64,000 bases of DNA, taken from positions 24,732-88,731 of the forward strand of contig ONKO01000008.1 of assembly GCA_900318445.1 (NCBI GenBank). The letters run 5' to 3'. Below, piece by piece: positions 16,714 to 26,500 of the stretch; position 1 is the stretch's first letter; every line of letters starts with the position of its first letter. The position numbers and the translations under genes were made by a program. This DNA is from an uncultured Bacteroidales bacterium (GTDB lineage Bacteria > Bacteroidota > Bacteroidia > Bacteroidales > UBA932). The notes beneath the pieces are model-generated. The model was not told the origin of the DNA, made no database searches, and saw only the letters and a program-made list of their open reading frames with translations.

Positions 16714-19440
16714 ATGGCAGAAATTAAGAAAAGAGTCTATCGCTTTGGCGGCAAGCACGCCGAGGGCAATGGCAAGATGAGAGAGCTTCTGGGTGGCAAG
16801 GGCGCCAACCTCGCAGAGATGAATCTCCTGGGTATGCCCGTTCCCGCCGGTTTTACCATTACTACCGAGTGCTGCACGGAATACTACCGTCTGGGCGGTG
16901 GCTACACCCCCGAACTCCGCGCAGAGGTGGCCGCAGCCCTGGAAGCTACCGAAAAGATCATGGGCAAGAAGTTTGGCGACGCCAACGATCCGCTCCTGGT
17001 CAGCTGCCGCTCCGGCGCACGCAGCTCCATGCCCGGCATGATGGATACCATCCTCAATATCGGCCTTTGCTCCGCTACCATTCCCGGCATGATCAAGAAG
17101 ACTGGCAACCCCCGTTTCGTGTATGACGCCTACCGCCGTCTCATCATGATGTATTCCGACGTCGTGATGGAAAAGGCCGAGGGCATCGAGCCCGCAGACG
17201 GCCAGGGTATCCGTCAGCAGCTGGACCGCATGATGGAAGACGTGAAGAAGGCCAATGGCTACAAGAGCGACACCGAGCTCACCGCCGACCAGCTCAAGGA
17301 CCTGGCCGAGGCTTTCAAGGTGCGCATCAAGGAAGTGCTGGGTGTTGAATTCCCGGACGATGCCCAGGCTCAGCTCTGGGGCTCCATCGGCGGCGTGTTC
17401 AAGAGCTGGAACGGCAAGCGCGCTATCCGCTATCGTCAGATCGAGCACATTCCCGATGACTGGGGCACGGCTGTGAACGTACAGTCCATGGTGTTCGGTA
17501 ACATGGGTGACACCTCCGCTACCGGTGTGGCTTTCTCCCGTAACCCCGCCAACGGCGACAACAAGTTCTACGGCGAGTGGCTCATCAACGCCCAGGGCGA
17601 GGATGTGGTGGCCGGTATCCGTACCCCCAACCCCCTGAACGAAGCTACCAAGAGCGAAAAGAACAAGAACCTCGCTTCCCTCGAGACCGCCATGCCGGAG
17701 GTTTACAAGGAGCTGGACGAGATTCGCAAGAACCTGGAGAACCACTTCCAGGACATGCAGGATATTGAATTCACCATCCAGGAAGGCAAGCTCTGGATGC
17801 TGCAGTGCCGTATCGGCAAGCGCACCGGCCTGGCCGCCCTCCAGATGGCTGTAGATATGGTAGAGGAAGGCCTCATCGATGAGAAGACCGCCGTGATGCG
17901 TGTAGCTCCCGCCCAGCTGGACGAGGTTCTGCACCCCATCCTGGATCCCGCCTCTGAGAAGAAGGCCGCCATCATGGCCCAGGGTCTGCCCGCTTCCCCG
18001 GGTGGCGCCGTAGGCCAGATTGTGTTCACCTCCGAGGATGCCATCAAGTTCGCCGCTGCCGGCAAGAAGTGCATCCTGGTCCGTGAAGAAACCTCTCCCG
18101 AAGACATCGACGGCATGCACGCCTCCGTGGGTATCCTCACCGAGCGCGGCGGCATGACCTCCCACGCCGCCCTCGTGGCCCGTGGCTGGGGCAAGTGCTG
18201 CATCGTAGGCTGCGACACCCTCAAGATCAACTTCAAGGACAAGACCGTTACCTTCACCGGCGTGAACAAGACCTTCAAGGAAGGTGAGTTCATCTCCCTG
18301 AACGGTGCCAAGGGTCTCGTGTACGAAGGCGCCATCGAGACCATGGACGCCAGTGAAAACCCGCTCTTTGCCAAGTTCATGGCCATGTGCGACAAGTTCC
18401 GCAAGCTGGGTGTCCGCACCAACGCCGATACTCCCGAAGACGCTGCCCGCGCCCTCAAGTTTGGCGCCCAGGGCATCGGCCTGTTCCGTATCGAGCACAT
18501 GTTTTACGGCAAGAACTCCGAGCTCCCGCTGAGCAAGCTGCGCAAGATGATCCTCTGCGACACCGACGAGGAGCGCAAGGCCGCCCTGATGGAACTGGAG
18601 CCCTTCATGAAGGCCGCCGTCAAGGAGACCCTCCGCGTGATGGACGGCAAGCCGGTCGTGTTCCGTCTGCTGGATCCGCCGCTCCACGAGTTCGTACCTC
18701 AGGGTGAGGACAAGAAGAAGGAGCTGGCCAAGGATCTGGGCATCTCCGTGAAGGAAGTGGAGAAGCGTGGAGAAAGCCTCCACGAGGTGAACCCCATGAT
18801 GGGTCACCGCGGTGTCCGTCTGCACGTGAGCTTCCCGCTCATCGCCGAGACACAGTACCGTGCCATCTTCACCGCTACCGCCGAGCTTCAGAAGGAAGGC
18901 CTGCACCCGCATCCGGAGATCATGATCCCCGTGACCATCAGCGCCCGCGAGCTCAACTTCCAGAAAGTCATCTGCGACCGCATCAAGGCCGAGGTTGAGG
19001 CCCACAGCGCCCAGCTTATCGACTACCAGTTCGGTACCATGATCGAGATCCCCCGCGCAGCCCTCACCGCCGACCGTATGGCCCGTACCGCCGAGTTCTT
19101 CAGTTTCGGTACCAACGACCTCACCCAGATGACCTTCGGCTTCAGCCGCGACGACATCGGCACCTTCATGGGTGACTACCTCGGCAACAAGATCCTGGAT
19201 TCCGATCCGTTCCAGACCATCGATGTCAAGGCTGTGGGCCAGCTGGTCCAGATGGGCGTCGAGCGTGGCCGCAGCAAGCGTCCCGGTCTGCAGTGCGGTA
19301 TCTGCGGTGAACACGGTGGAGACCCCAAGTCCATCGAGTTCTTCAACACCATCGGCATTGACTACGTGTCCTGCAGCCCGTTCCGCGTGCCCATCGCCCG
19401 CCTCGCCGCTGCCCAGGCCGCTATCGCGCAGGCCAAGTAA
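16714..19440 (+). CDS. ppdK: Pyruvate, phosphate dikinase
   Basis: A 908-aa cytosolic enzyme interconverting pyruvate, ATP and Pi with PEP, AMP and PPi. In order: an N-terminal ATP-grasp-type nucleotide domain (GGKGANLAEMNLLGMPVPAG, then SCRSGARSSMPGMMDTILN), the swivelling phosphohistidine domain with catalytic His484 in GILTERGGMTSHAALVARGW, and the C-terminal PEP/pyruvate TIM barrel (GIGLFRIEHMFYG, GHRGVRLHVS, FFSFGTNDLTQM, CGICGEHGGDP). Full family length, intact. Monocistronic, with its own promoter and a strong terminator. Very strong codon bias (few synonymous choices) suggests high expression. Confidence 0.97.
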   Translation: MAEIKKRVYRFGGKHAEGNGKMRELLGGKGANLAEMNLLGMPVPAGFTITTECCTEYYRLGGGYTPELRAEVAAALEATEKIMGKKFGDANDPLLVSCRSGARSSMPGMMDTILNIGLCSATIPGMIKKTGNPRFVYDAYRRLIMMYSDVVMEKAEGIEPADGQGIRQQLDRMMEDVKKANGYKSDTELTADQLKDLAEAFKVRIKEVLGVEFPDDAQAQLWGSIGGVFKSWNGKRAIRYRQIEHIPDDWGTAVNVQSMVFGNMGDTSATGVAFSRNPANGDNKFYGEWLINAQGEDVVAGIRTPNPLNEATKSEKNKNLASLETAMPEVYKELDEIRKNLENHFQDMQDIEFTIQEGKLWMLQCRIGKRTGLAALQMAVDMVEEGLIDEKTAVMRVAPAQLDEVLHPILDPASEKKAAIMAQGLPASPGGAVGQIVFTSEDAIKFAAAGKKCILVREETSPEDIDGMHASVGILTERGGMTSHAALVARGWGKCCIVGCDTLKINFKDKTVTFTGVNKTFKEGEFISLNGAKGLVYEGAIETMDASENPLFAKFMAMCDKFRKLGVRTNADTPEDAARALKFGAQGIGLFRIEHMFYGKNSELPLSKLRKMILCDTDEERKAALMELEPFMKAAVKETLRVMDGKPVVFRLLDPPLHEFVPQGEDKKKELAKDLGISVKEVEKRGESLHEVNPMMGHRGVRLHVSFPLIAETQYRAIFTATAELQKEGLHPHPEIMIPVTISARELNFQKVICDRIKAEVEAHSAQLIDYQFGTMIEIPRAALTADRMARTAEFFSFGTNDLTQMTFGFSRDDIGTFMGDYLGNKILDSDPFQTIDVKAVGQLVQMGVERGRSKRPGLQCGICGEHGGDPKSIEFFNTIGIDYVSCSPFRVPIARLAAAQAAIAQAK

Positions 19441-19461
19441 CCTGCTGGATATCAATACATT

Positions 19462-19503
19462 AAAAAATTCTCTTTAGGCAGAACAGCCTAAAGAGAATTT
19501 TTT
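19462..19503. terminator. Bidirectional terminator between ppdK and phoH
   Basis: Perfect 18-bp stem (19462-19479 with 19486-19503) around the loop AGAACA. It starts with an A run and ends with a T run, so it can act on both strands for the convergent ppdK and phoH genes. Confidence 0.92.
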
Positions 19504-19541
19504 ATATGCCTGTTAATCAGGCGATTAGGTCGGGTGCGCCA

Positions 19542-20885
19542 CTACAGAAGGCGCGAGGCAATTTCGGAGAGCATGGAGCGTTCTCCCTTGCGGAGGAAGA
19601 TGTGCTCGAACAGGAACTGGCCCTTCATCTTCTCTCCCAGGTGGGTGAGGCCGTTGCTCCACTGGTCCAGGTAGGGCTGGTCAATCTGGAAGACGTCTCC
19701 GGTGAACACCATCTTGGTGCCTTCTCCGGCACGGGTGATGATGGTTTTCATCTCATGGGGCGTGAGGTTCTGGGCCTCGTCTACAATAAAGAAGACCTTG
19801 CCCAGGGAACGGCCGCGGATGTAGGCCAGCGGGGAAATGAGGAGTTTCTCCTCCTTGAGGAGCATATCCAGTTTCTGGGCCTGCCGGCTGCCGGGCTTGA
19901 AGCAGTGGCGGATGACCTCCAGGTTGTCCATGAGCGGCTGGATGTAGGGGCTCATCTTGCTCTTCTGGTCTCCGGGCAAAAAGCCGATGTCCTGGCCGCC
20001 CAGCACCACCGTGGGACGCGTGAGGATAATCTGGTCATAGTCATCGGCCTGCTCCAGGGCCGATGCCAGTGCAATGAGCGTTTTCCCCGTTCCGGCACCA
20101 CCGGTGAGGGAAACCAGGGGGAGGGAACGGTTGAGGCAGGCGTCCATGGCGAACTTCTGTTCGTCGTTGCGAGGGCGGATGCCATAGGCCGATTGGGTGC
20201 GTACCAGCACAATCATCTCCCGCTTGGCGTCGTAACGGGCGCAGACGGTTTCTCCGCCGAAGTTGAACTTGTACAGCTGGTTGGGAGCAGGTTCCCGGGG
20301 GCCCACCTCCAGCCAGGGAATGGCGTTGTCCTGGCCGTAGCAGAGGCGCTGCAGGGCTTCGGAGGAGGCCTCCATCTCGATGACCTCCCGGGTGACGGCG
20401 TTCACCACCTCGTTGTCCATACGGTCTGTGAGGTAGTCCTGGGCTTCCATGCCGGCGGCAATTGCCTTCAGGCGCAGGTTGATGTCCTTGGTAACCAGTG
20501 CCACAAAGCGGTCCGGGTTGTTGTCCCGTACCCACATGGCCGTGGAGAGGATGCGGTGGTCCTGGATGTCGTCCCGGAACAGTTCCTGGAACTCCGGGGC
20601 AAAGGGATGGTTGGGCTCTACTTTGAGGAAGCCCTTCTTCTCTCCCAGCGGGACCCCGCGGGGACCGGCCTTCTGCCCTTCCACCAGCTCGCTCAGGTCC
20701 CGCATGAAGGCGCGGGCGTTGAAGTTGATGGTTTCGTCACCTTTCTTGAACTTGTCCAGTTCCTCGATAACGGCGATGGGAATGACAATGTCGTTGTCCT
20801 GGAACTGTTTTACACTCTGGTAGTCGTGCAGGATGACGTTGGTATCCAGCACGAAAATCTTGGACTTGGATTTTTTAGTCTTCAC
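19542..20885 (-). CDS. PhoH2-type protein: PIN domain fused to PhoH ATPase
   Basis: A 447-aa protein. The N-terminal PIN nuclease domain starts KIFVLDTNVILHD (metal-binding Asp) and includes ILSTAMWVRDNNPDRFVALV. The C-terminal PhoH ATPase/helicase has Walker A LTGGAGTGKTLIALA and Walker B FFIVDEAQNL, plus MVFTGDVFQID. PhoH2 proteins of other bacteria unwind and cleave RNA. The start is GTG at 20885, overlapping the stop region of the upstream gene by 11 bp, so translation is probably coupled. No ATG gives the PIN N-terminus. Confidence 0.9.
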   Translation of the reverse strand: MKTKKSKSKIFVLDTNVILHDYQSVKQFQDNDIVIPIAVIEELDKFKKGDETINFNARAFMRDLSELVEGQKAGPRGVPLGEKKGFLKVEPNHPFAPEFQELFRDDIQDHRILSTAMWVRDNNPDRFVALVTKDINLRLKAIAAGMEAQDYLTDRMDNEVVNAVTREVIEMEASSEALQRLCYGQDNAIPWLEVGPREPAPNQLYKFNFGGETVCARYDAKREMIVLVRTQSAYGIRPRNDEQKFAMDACLNRSLPLVSLTGGAGTGKTLIALASALEQADDYDQIILTRPTVVLGGQDIGFLPGDQKSKMSPYIQPLMDNLEVIRHCFKPGSRQAQKLDMLLKEEKLLISPLAYIRGRSLGKVFFIVDEAQNLTPHEMKTIITRAGEGTKMVFTGDVFQIDQPYLDQWSNGLTHLGEKMKGQFLFEHIFLRKGERSMLSEIASRLL

Positions 20886-22002
20886 CTTCCAGCGTATTTA
20901 AGAGGGATTCGAGAATTTGCGGGATTTCTACCTTTCCGGTAAGGCGGACACCGGGTTTTCCGGGAGCGGGATGGCCGATGGGATAGTACACCACATCCTG
21001 AAGGATGAGCTCGGCGTCTACGTAGTCGTAGTCGATGTCGGCAATTTGGACAATGACGCCCGGCACCTCGCCGAAGAGCACGCGCACGGGGTTTTCCTCG
21101 CCGTAGGCCTTTGAGATGTCCTGGATGGAGACATCGGCCCCGGTGGTGCCGGCCATGGAGCGCAGCGCCGTAAGAAGACCTCCGTCTCCCACGGTGACGC
21201 CGGCCTTCACGATGCCGTCTTCCACCAGTTCCCGCACCACCTCATAGCAGTCCATGAAGTAGTCCGCGTCCTGGACGTCGGGGGCGGTGGAAGGGCTGGC
21301 GCCGAGGGCCTGCGAGAGGGCGCTGCCGCCCAGGCGGAAGTCGCAGGGGTCGAACGGGATGTACAGGATCCAGTCTTTGGGCTCGGGGACGAGGGAGGCC
21401 GATGCCTTGCGCCGACGCGTCATGCGCGGATTCACGGTGCGGTACGGGAGGTCCCTCAGGAGGCTTTCTTCCTCCGAGAAGTCGTCTTCCTCGAGCTCCG
21501 CCGCCGTGGTGGCCTTGAAGCTGACGGCGGGTGCGCCGCTGGAGAAACCGAACTTTTCTATCTTGATACCCAGGGCGTCAATGTAGCCGCAGGCTTTTTC
21601 CACAGAGTCGTAGAAAGCGGCAGGAAGGCCGATTCCCCTGGCGTTCCACTTCCAGTCGGCCTTCAGGGAAAGGTCCGGGAGACGGAAGTGACCGCCCATC
21701 CAGATGGCGTCGATAAGGCCCTGCGCCACTTTGGCGGCAGAGTAAGAGCCGGCAAAGGAGAGGGGCAGCTCTCTTTTCGGGAGCGCCTCTACCTGCCGGG
21801 CATATGCATCGATGTGGGCCTCGTCGTAGGGGCGGTCGCTGGGGGCGGGGTCTTTCCTTTCATCGGCCAGGACGGCTGCCTGGCTCTCCGGAAGAGACGA
21901 CGGGTCTGACAGGCATTCCCGCAGCATCATGCCCGGAGAATAGGGCATCTGCACGCCGTCTATGATGTAATGGCTGTTTAGTAGGTCCGTTTTACCGCTC
22001 AT
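20875..22002 (-). CDS. AIR synthase/PurL-like C-terminal-domain protein, function unknown
   Basis: A 375-aa protein. The C-terminal half resembles the AIRS_C fold of PurM/PurL: VTVGDGGLLTALRSMA corresponds to the family's H-D-x-SDGGL-x-x-AL motif, and ENPVRVLFGEVPGVIVQI to its following strand. The N-terminal half has MPYSPGMMLRECLSD and SYSAAKVAQGLIDAIWMGG, also PurL-like. It is far shorter than PurL and lacks any visible ATP-binding loop, so a purine-synthetic role is not supported. It heads an operon with phoH (11 bp overlap). Its -7 box lies 4 nt before the start codon. Confidence 0.6.
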   Translation of the reverse strand: MSGKTDLLNSHYIIDGVQMPYSPGMMLRECLSDPSSLPESQAAVLADERKDPAPSDRPYDEAHIDAYARQVEALPKRELPLSFAGSYSAAKVAQGLIDAIWMGGHFRLPDLSLKADWKWNARGIGLPAAFYDSVEKACGYIDALGIKIEKFGFSSGAPAVSFKATTAAELEEDDFSEEESLLRDLPYRTVNPRMTRRRKASASLVPEPKDWILYIPFDPCDFRLGGSALSQALGASPSTAPDVQDADYFMDCYEVVRELVEDGIVKAGVTVGDGGLLTALRSMAGTTGADVSIQDISKAYGEENPVRVLFGEVPGVIVQIADIDYDYVDAELILQDVVYYPIGHPAPGKPGVRLTGKVEIPQILESLLNTLEGED

Positions 22003-22006
22003 GCTT

Positions 22007-22052
22007 CAAATTTAGGTATTTTTCCGTACAATGGCAATTTTTTGTAACTTTG
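22007..22052. promoter_or_regulatory. Divergent promoters for the AIR-synthase-like gene and folC
   Basis: On the minus strand TAAATTTG occupies 22007-22014, ending 4 nt before the ATG at 22002. On the plus strand TAACTTTG occupies 22045-22052, ending 7 nt before the folC ATG at 22060. Both match TAnnTTTG and both imply almost leaderless mRNAs. The whole divergent region is only 57 bp. Confidence 0.65.
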
Positions 22053-22059
22053 TATTACT

Positions 22060-23511
22060 ATGGATAGAGGGTTCACAGAGGCCGGTTATGAGGCACTCGT
22101 AGAGGATATTTTTCGAAGGTTTCCGTCGGTACAGAAAGACGGCTTCAGCGCCGGTGCCTACAAGCCCGGCCTGGAACGCATGCGGGCCTTCGAGGAGGCC
22201 CTGGGGCATCCCACACGTGCATTTCGCAGCATCCACATTGCCGGCACCAACGGCAAGGGCTCGGTGGCCAATATGCTCGCTTCGGCCCTCAGCTCCTGCG
22301 GGCTCAGGACGGGGCTCTTCACCTCCCCGCACCTGATGGATTTCCGTGAAAGAATGGTCATAGCGCCGCCGGAGGCCGATGGTACTCCGGGGGCTAAAGA
22401 AAAGGCCAATGCCCCCGGAGTACCATCGGCCTCCGGTGGCCGCGCCAGGCTTATCTCCCGGGAGTATGTCTACGAATTCCTCACGCGGTGGCTGCCGTGG
22501 ATTACAGAGAACCAGCTGTCGTTCTTTGAGATCACTACCGGATTAGCGTTCAAGTGGTTTGCAGATGAAGGGGTGGACGTTGCCGTCATCGAGACGGGCC
22601 TTGGCGGACGCCTGGACAGCACCAATATCCTGGAAAAACCGCTTCTCACCGTGGTTACTTCCATCGGCTTTGACCACATGGCGCTGCTCGGCAATACGCT
22701 GGAGCAGATTGCCGGGGAGAAGGCAGGGATTTTCAAGGCCCGCGTCCCCGCGCTGGTGGGGGAGCGCATCCCCGAGACCGCGCCCGTTTTCGAGACAAAG
22801 GCCCGCGGGCTGTGCCCGCTTTTCTTTGCCGATGAGATGAGCCCCGCCCTGTGGGACCAATCGGCCCGCATCCTTCAGGAAATGGACCTGCAGGCCCGTG
22901 TACAGGCGAAAAACCTTCGCACCGTGCTCTCGGCACTGGATATCCTTCGGCCCGCCTTCCCCTCGCTGGAGGAGGGAGCCATTGTGGACGGCATTGTCCA
23001 CACCGCCCGCAACATGGGCTTCCATGGCAGGTGGGAACGCTTGCAGCAAAGCCCCACCGTCATTGCCGACATCGGCCACAACGCCCACGCCCTGCGGCAC
23101 AACTTTGCGCAGCTCCACTCACGCATCGCTTCCGGTGAAAACGACGCCCTCATCATCGTCTACGGCATCATGGCCGATAAGGACCTCGACGCCATCCTGC
23201 CCCTCATGCCCCGGGAAGCCACCTACCTTTTCGCCACCCCCTCCACACCCCGCGCCCTCCCCGCCGCCGAAATCCTCAAGCGTTTTAAGGCCTTTCATCA
23301 GACTCATGCCGCAAGGCCTACGGAGGGATGTACCCCTTCGGGGGCATCGGCCTGTTTTATAGCCCCCGAAGGGGTACACCCTCCGCAGGCCGTAGACTCC
23401 GTAGCAGAGGCTGTAAAGCAGGCGCTGGAACTGGCAACGCCCCAATCCCTCATCTACATCGGCGGCAGCACCTTCGTCGTGGCCGATGCACTGCCGCTCT
23501 TTCTGAAGTAA
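22060..23511 (+). CDS. folC: Folylpolyglutamate/dihydrofolate synthase carrying two palindromic inserts
   Basis: A 483-aa Mur-ligase-type enzyme that adds glutamates to folates and makes dihydrofolate from dihydropteroate. P-loop AGTNGKGSVANMLASAL (61-77), TGLFTSPHLMDFRERM, ITTGLAFKWFADEGVDVAVIETGLGGRLD split over the omega-loop region, SIGFDHMALLGNT, ADIGHNAHAL, and the C-terminal IYIGGSTFVVADAL. Family length is about 420-440; the excess comes from two in-frame inserts. Residues about 102-127 separate ERMVI from SREYVYEFL, and about 419-444 lie before the final DSVAEAV helix. Both inserts are long inverted repeats at the DNA level (separate entries). The frame is intact. Confidence 0.92.
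   Translation: MDRGFTEAGYEALVEDIFRRFPSVQKDGFSAGAYKPGLERMRAFEEALGHPTRAFRSIHIAGTNGKGSVANMLASALSSCGLRTGLFTSPHLMDFRERMVIAPPEADGTPGAKEKANAPGVPSASGGRARLISREYVYEFLTRWLPWITENQLSFFEITTGLAFKWFADEGVDVAVIETGLGGRLDSTNILEKPLLTVVTSIGFDHMALLGNTLEQIAGEKAGIFKARVPALVGERIPETAPVFETKARGLCPLFFADEMSPALWDQSARILQEMDLQARVQAKNLRTVLSALDILRPAFPSLEEGAIVDGIVHTARNMGFHGRWERLQQSPTVIADIGHNAHALRHNFAQLHSRIASGENDALIIVYGIMADKDLDAILPLMPREATYLFATPSTPRALPAAEILKRFKAFHQTHAARPTEGCTPSGASACFIAPEGVHPPQAVDSVAEAVKQALELATPQSLIYIGGSTFVVADALPLFLK
22365..22440. repeat. In-frame palindromic insert A in folC
   Basis: Arms 22365-22394 and 22411-22440 (30 nt each) are complementary at 29 positions; the exception would be a G-U pair in RNA. The loop 22395-22410 is TAAAGAAAAGGCCAAT, whose reverse complement is ATTGGCCTTTTCTTTA. 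It is translated in frame (loop reads A-K-E-K-A-N) and adds about 25 residues between two conserved FolC motifs. Confidence 0.93.
23315..23391. repeat. In-frame palindromic insert B in folC
   Basis: Left arm 23315-23345 (31 nt) pairs with 23362-23391 (30 nt) with one bulged A and one mismatch. The loop 23346-23361 is ATCGGCCTGTTTTATA, matching the loop of insert A on the opposite strand and that of insert C in pbpC. The arms share blocks with insert A (GGAGG, GATG, TAC, CGGGGGC) but differ at several paired positions on both sides. Confidence 0.92.
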
Positions 23512-23557
23512 GGGCACAATAATTGAACATAAGGGCTTTCGAATCAATACACAGCCT

Positions 23558-26500
23558 ATGAAACGCATGCTAAAGACCTGGCTGCTGGCCATCCTGGCCG
23601 GCGTGGTGACGCTGGGGGCGCAGGAAAGCGGACGTCAGCTCACCTCCCTCTGGAAAGAGTACGAGAAAGCACACAAGGCCGACCGCCCCCAGAAGGAAGC
23701 GGCCGCCCTCTCGAAGATCAAGGAAGAGGCTGTAAAACAGCACCTTCCCGTAGATTTCTATGACGCAGCTACGCTGTATGTCTACGCCGTCCAGCGCCGG
23801 GATTGGAAGCAGCGGGATACCCTTCGGCGCCAGCTGGAGGAGGACGTGAAGGCCTTTGACGAGCCCATCGTCACCTTCCTGTGGATGAAGGAATGGAAGT
23901 ACAGCTCCCCGGAAGACCTCCTCACATTTGTCGAGGCCCATTCCAAGGCCCTGGAAGCCAATCATAAAGACCTCCATCGCGGTGCGCAGAACATTCTGGG
24001 TGGATGCTTCGTTGACTTTATCGGTACAGACCGCGAATATGCCCTGTGGGCGCTTGAGGAGTACGATATCCTGGAAAAAGAGTACAAGGGAGTGTATCCC
24101 CATGAAGCGGTGGTTGCATACGAGAGAATTGTACGGCAGCTTTTCGAAGACCGTTCCGAGGCACGGAAGGCCTGGGAGGAACTGGCCGCGAAGTATGCGG
24201 GCCGGGCCTTTAGCGTGTGGCCCCGGGCGCAGCTGCTGCAGTTTCGTATGGAGGAGCTGGAGAAAGACAAGGCCGGTAGCGACGCGTTCCGGGCCCTCTA
24301 CGAGGAAGCATCGGCCCTGGATAAGGAAAGAACCGCTTATACCGGTGCCGAAGGAAAGCTGGTAGCGGGCTGCAAACTGCCCTCCTCTCTGATGGAGGCG
24401 TTGAAGGAGAAGTGGCTGCGGGTGGCTGTGCATGACGGTAAGGTGCAGGTGATGTTCCAGAACCTGGACAAAGCCACCGTTACCCTTCGGGAAGGAAAGA
24501 AAACGCTCCAGGCCTGGAAGGTGGAAAACCCTGCGCGCAGTTTCCATGTGGAGGATACCGTCAGCCTGCCGCTACCTGTGCTTCCCGACGGAGAATACTC
24601 GCTGGAAGTGCGTGAGGCCTTAACAGGGAACGAAACCATGTACGAGCAGTACACGCTCTCTGTCGCATCCCGCAAGGACAGCCGCGGCCACTGCGTGTAT
24701 GTGGCCGACTTCGAGACCGGCGTTCCGCTGAGGAGCGCCACCGTGGCGCTTCTCAAAAACGGCAAGGAGATTGCTAGCGCCAACCTTAAGCTGGACGGCT
24801 TTACGCCGCTTCCGGAATCTGTCCAGAAGTACCTGAAGGATACCAGGGCTAATTTTCAGTTGGTGGTCAAAGCCGGCAATCGTCGCTCCCGCCCGCTGTA
24901 TCTCTCGTCTGGCTATTCCCCGAAGACGTATGACAGTCATGTCCGGTGCAACATCTATAAGGACCGTGGCGCCTACAATCCCGGCGACACCCTGCAGTTC
25001 AAGGCCATTGTCTTTGACGGCGACCCTGCCCGCAGCCTCCAGGTGGTAAAGGGGCGTAAGGTGGAAGTCCGCCTCCACGATGCCGAGGACAACGTGGTGG
25101 AAACGCTTCACCTCACCACCAACGCGTGGGGCTCGGTGAGCGGCCGCTTCGTTATCCCTGAGGGACACCGCGGAGGCCGATGGGAACTGGAAGCCGTAGG
25201 CCTCGGGGCCGACTGGTTCCGCGTAGACGAATTCGTGCTCCCCACCTTTGACCTCACCTTCGATGCGCTGGACGGGTTCTATCTTGTGGGGGCCGATGTT
25301 CCCGTAAGCGGCAAGCTCGTCAGCTACTCCGGCCACAGCCTTTCCGGGGCGCGCGTGCATGTAAGCGTGAATCGCTACGGGACCTCCGTCCTGGAGCAGG
25401 ATCTTCCCGTTGGAGCGGACAACCGCTTCGAGACCTCCTTCCCGGCCATGAAGGCCGGCTATTATGAGGCCGATGTCACCGTAACGGAGGCAAGCGGCGA
25501 GATGCACAGTTTCCGGGAAGGGTGGTATATCGGCGAGAACCTGTCTGTCGATGTGCGCGTAAGGAATGCGGCCGATGCCGACTGTCAGTGGATGGTCGTT
25601 ACCTCCCGGACACTGGCGCTCGAGCTTCACGCAAAGGATGCCGGGGGAAATGCCGCGGCGCTGCCGGTCCGCTATGAACTGACGACTCCGGACGGGAAAG
25701 TGGTGCTCGCCGACGGTGAAGTGGCATCGGCCCAGCCGTTCTCCCTGGAACTTCCGGGAGACGGGCTGTATGTGGTGAGGGCCAGTGTATCGGCCCGGAA
25801 AGCCGGCGGAGAAACGGTGTCCGCAGAGACGAAGACTTCTGTTCTCAGCGTCCTCCCGGGAAGCCGCGTGCTTTCTGCTGGTGCCGGGGGCGTGTTCCTT
25901 CCCGGCCCTCTGCAGGTAGCTGCGGGCGGGAAAATATCGGCCCGCCTGGGTAGCTCTGAGGGCGATGCCTGGGCGCTTGTGACCCTCTACGGAGATGGGC
26001 GGCAGGTGCTGGAGAACAAGGCTGTCCATGTGTCGAACGGTACGCTGGAGGATATCCGGTTCGCGTATAAGGACTCCTATCCCGAAGCAGTGCGCCTGCA
26101 GGTGTTCTATTTTATTCACGGAAAGTCCGTCAGCTATGAACGTGAATTCCGCCGGGAAAAGGACAAGTATACCCTTCCGCTGCAGTTTACCCGCTTTACG
26201 GATAAAGCTTATCCGGGCGCCCGCTACACCTTTACGGTGAAAACGGCGCCGGAGGCCGAGGTCCTGGTGGCGGCCTGGGACAAGAGCATGGATGCCATCG
26301 GCCCCAACGACTGGCCGCTCGTGAACCTTAGGGACTTCTCGGTGGAGAGCGTTTCCGTCGCAGCGGCCTGCGGCCGCGTAGCCGGCAATGACCGCATTGT
26401 CATCGGGTATGGCAGGGGACCGGGCCTTCTCTCCAAGGCAAGCCGTAATATGGCTGTGACCGAAGACCTGATCATGGAAGAAGCTGTTCCCTTCCAGCTG

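Noticed and set aside
16627-19455. 942-codon open frame opposite ppdK
   Set aside because: Shadow of ppdK; translation is L/H/G-rich and featureless.
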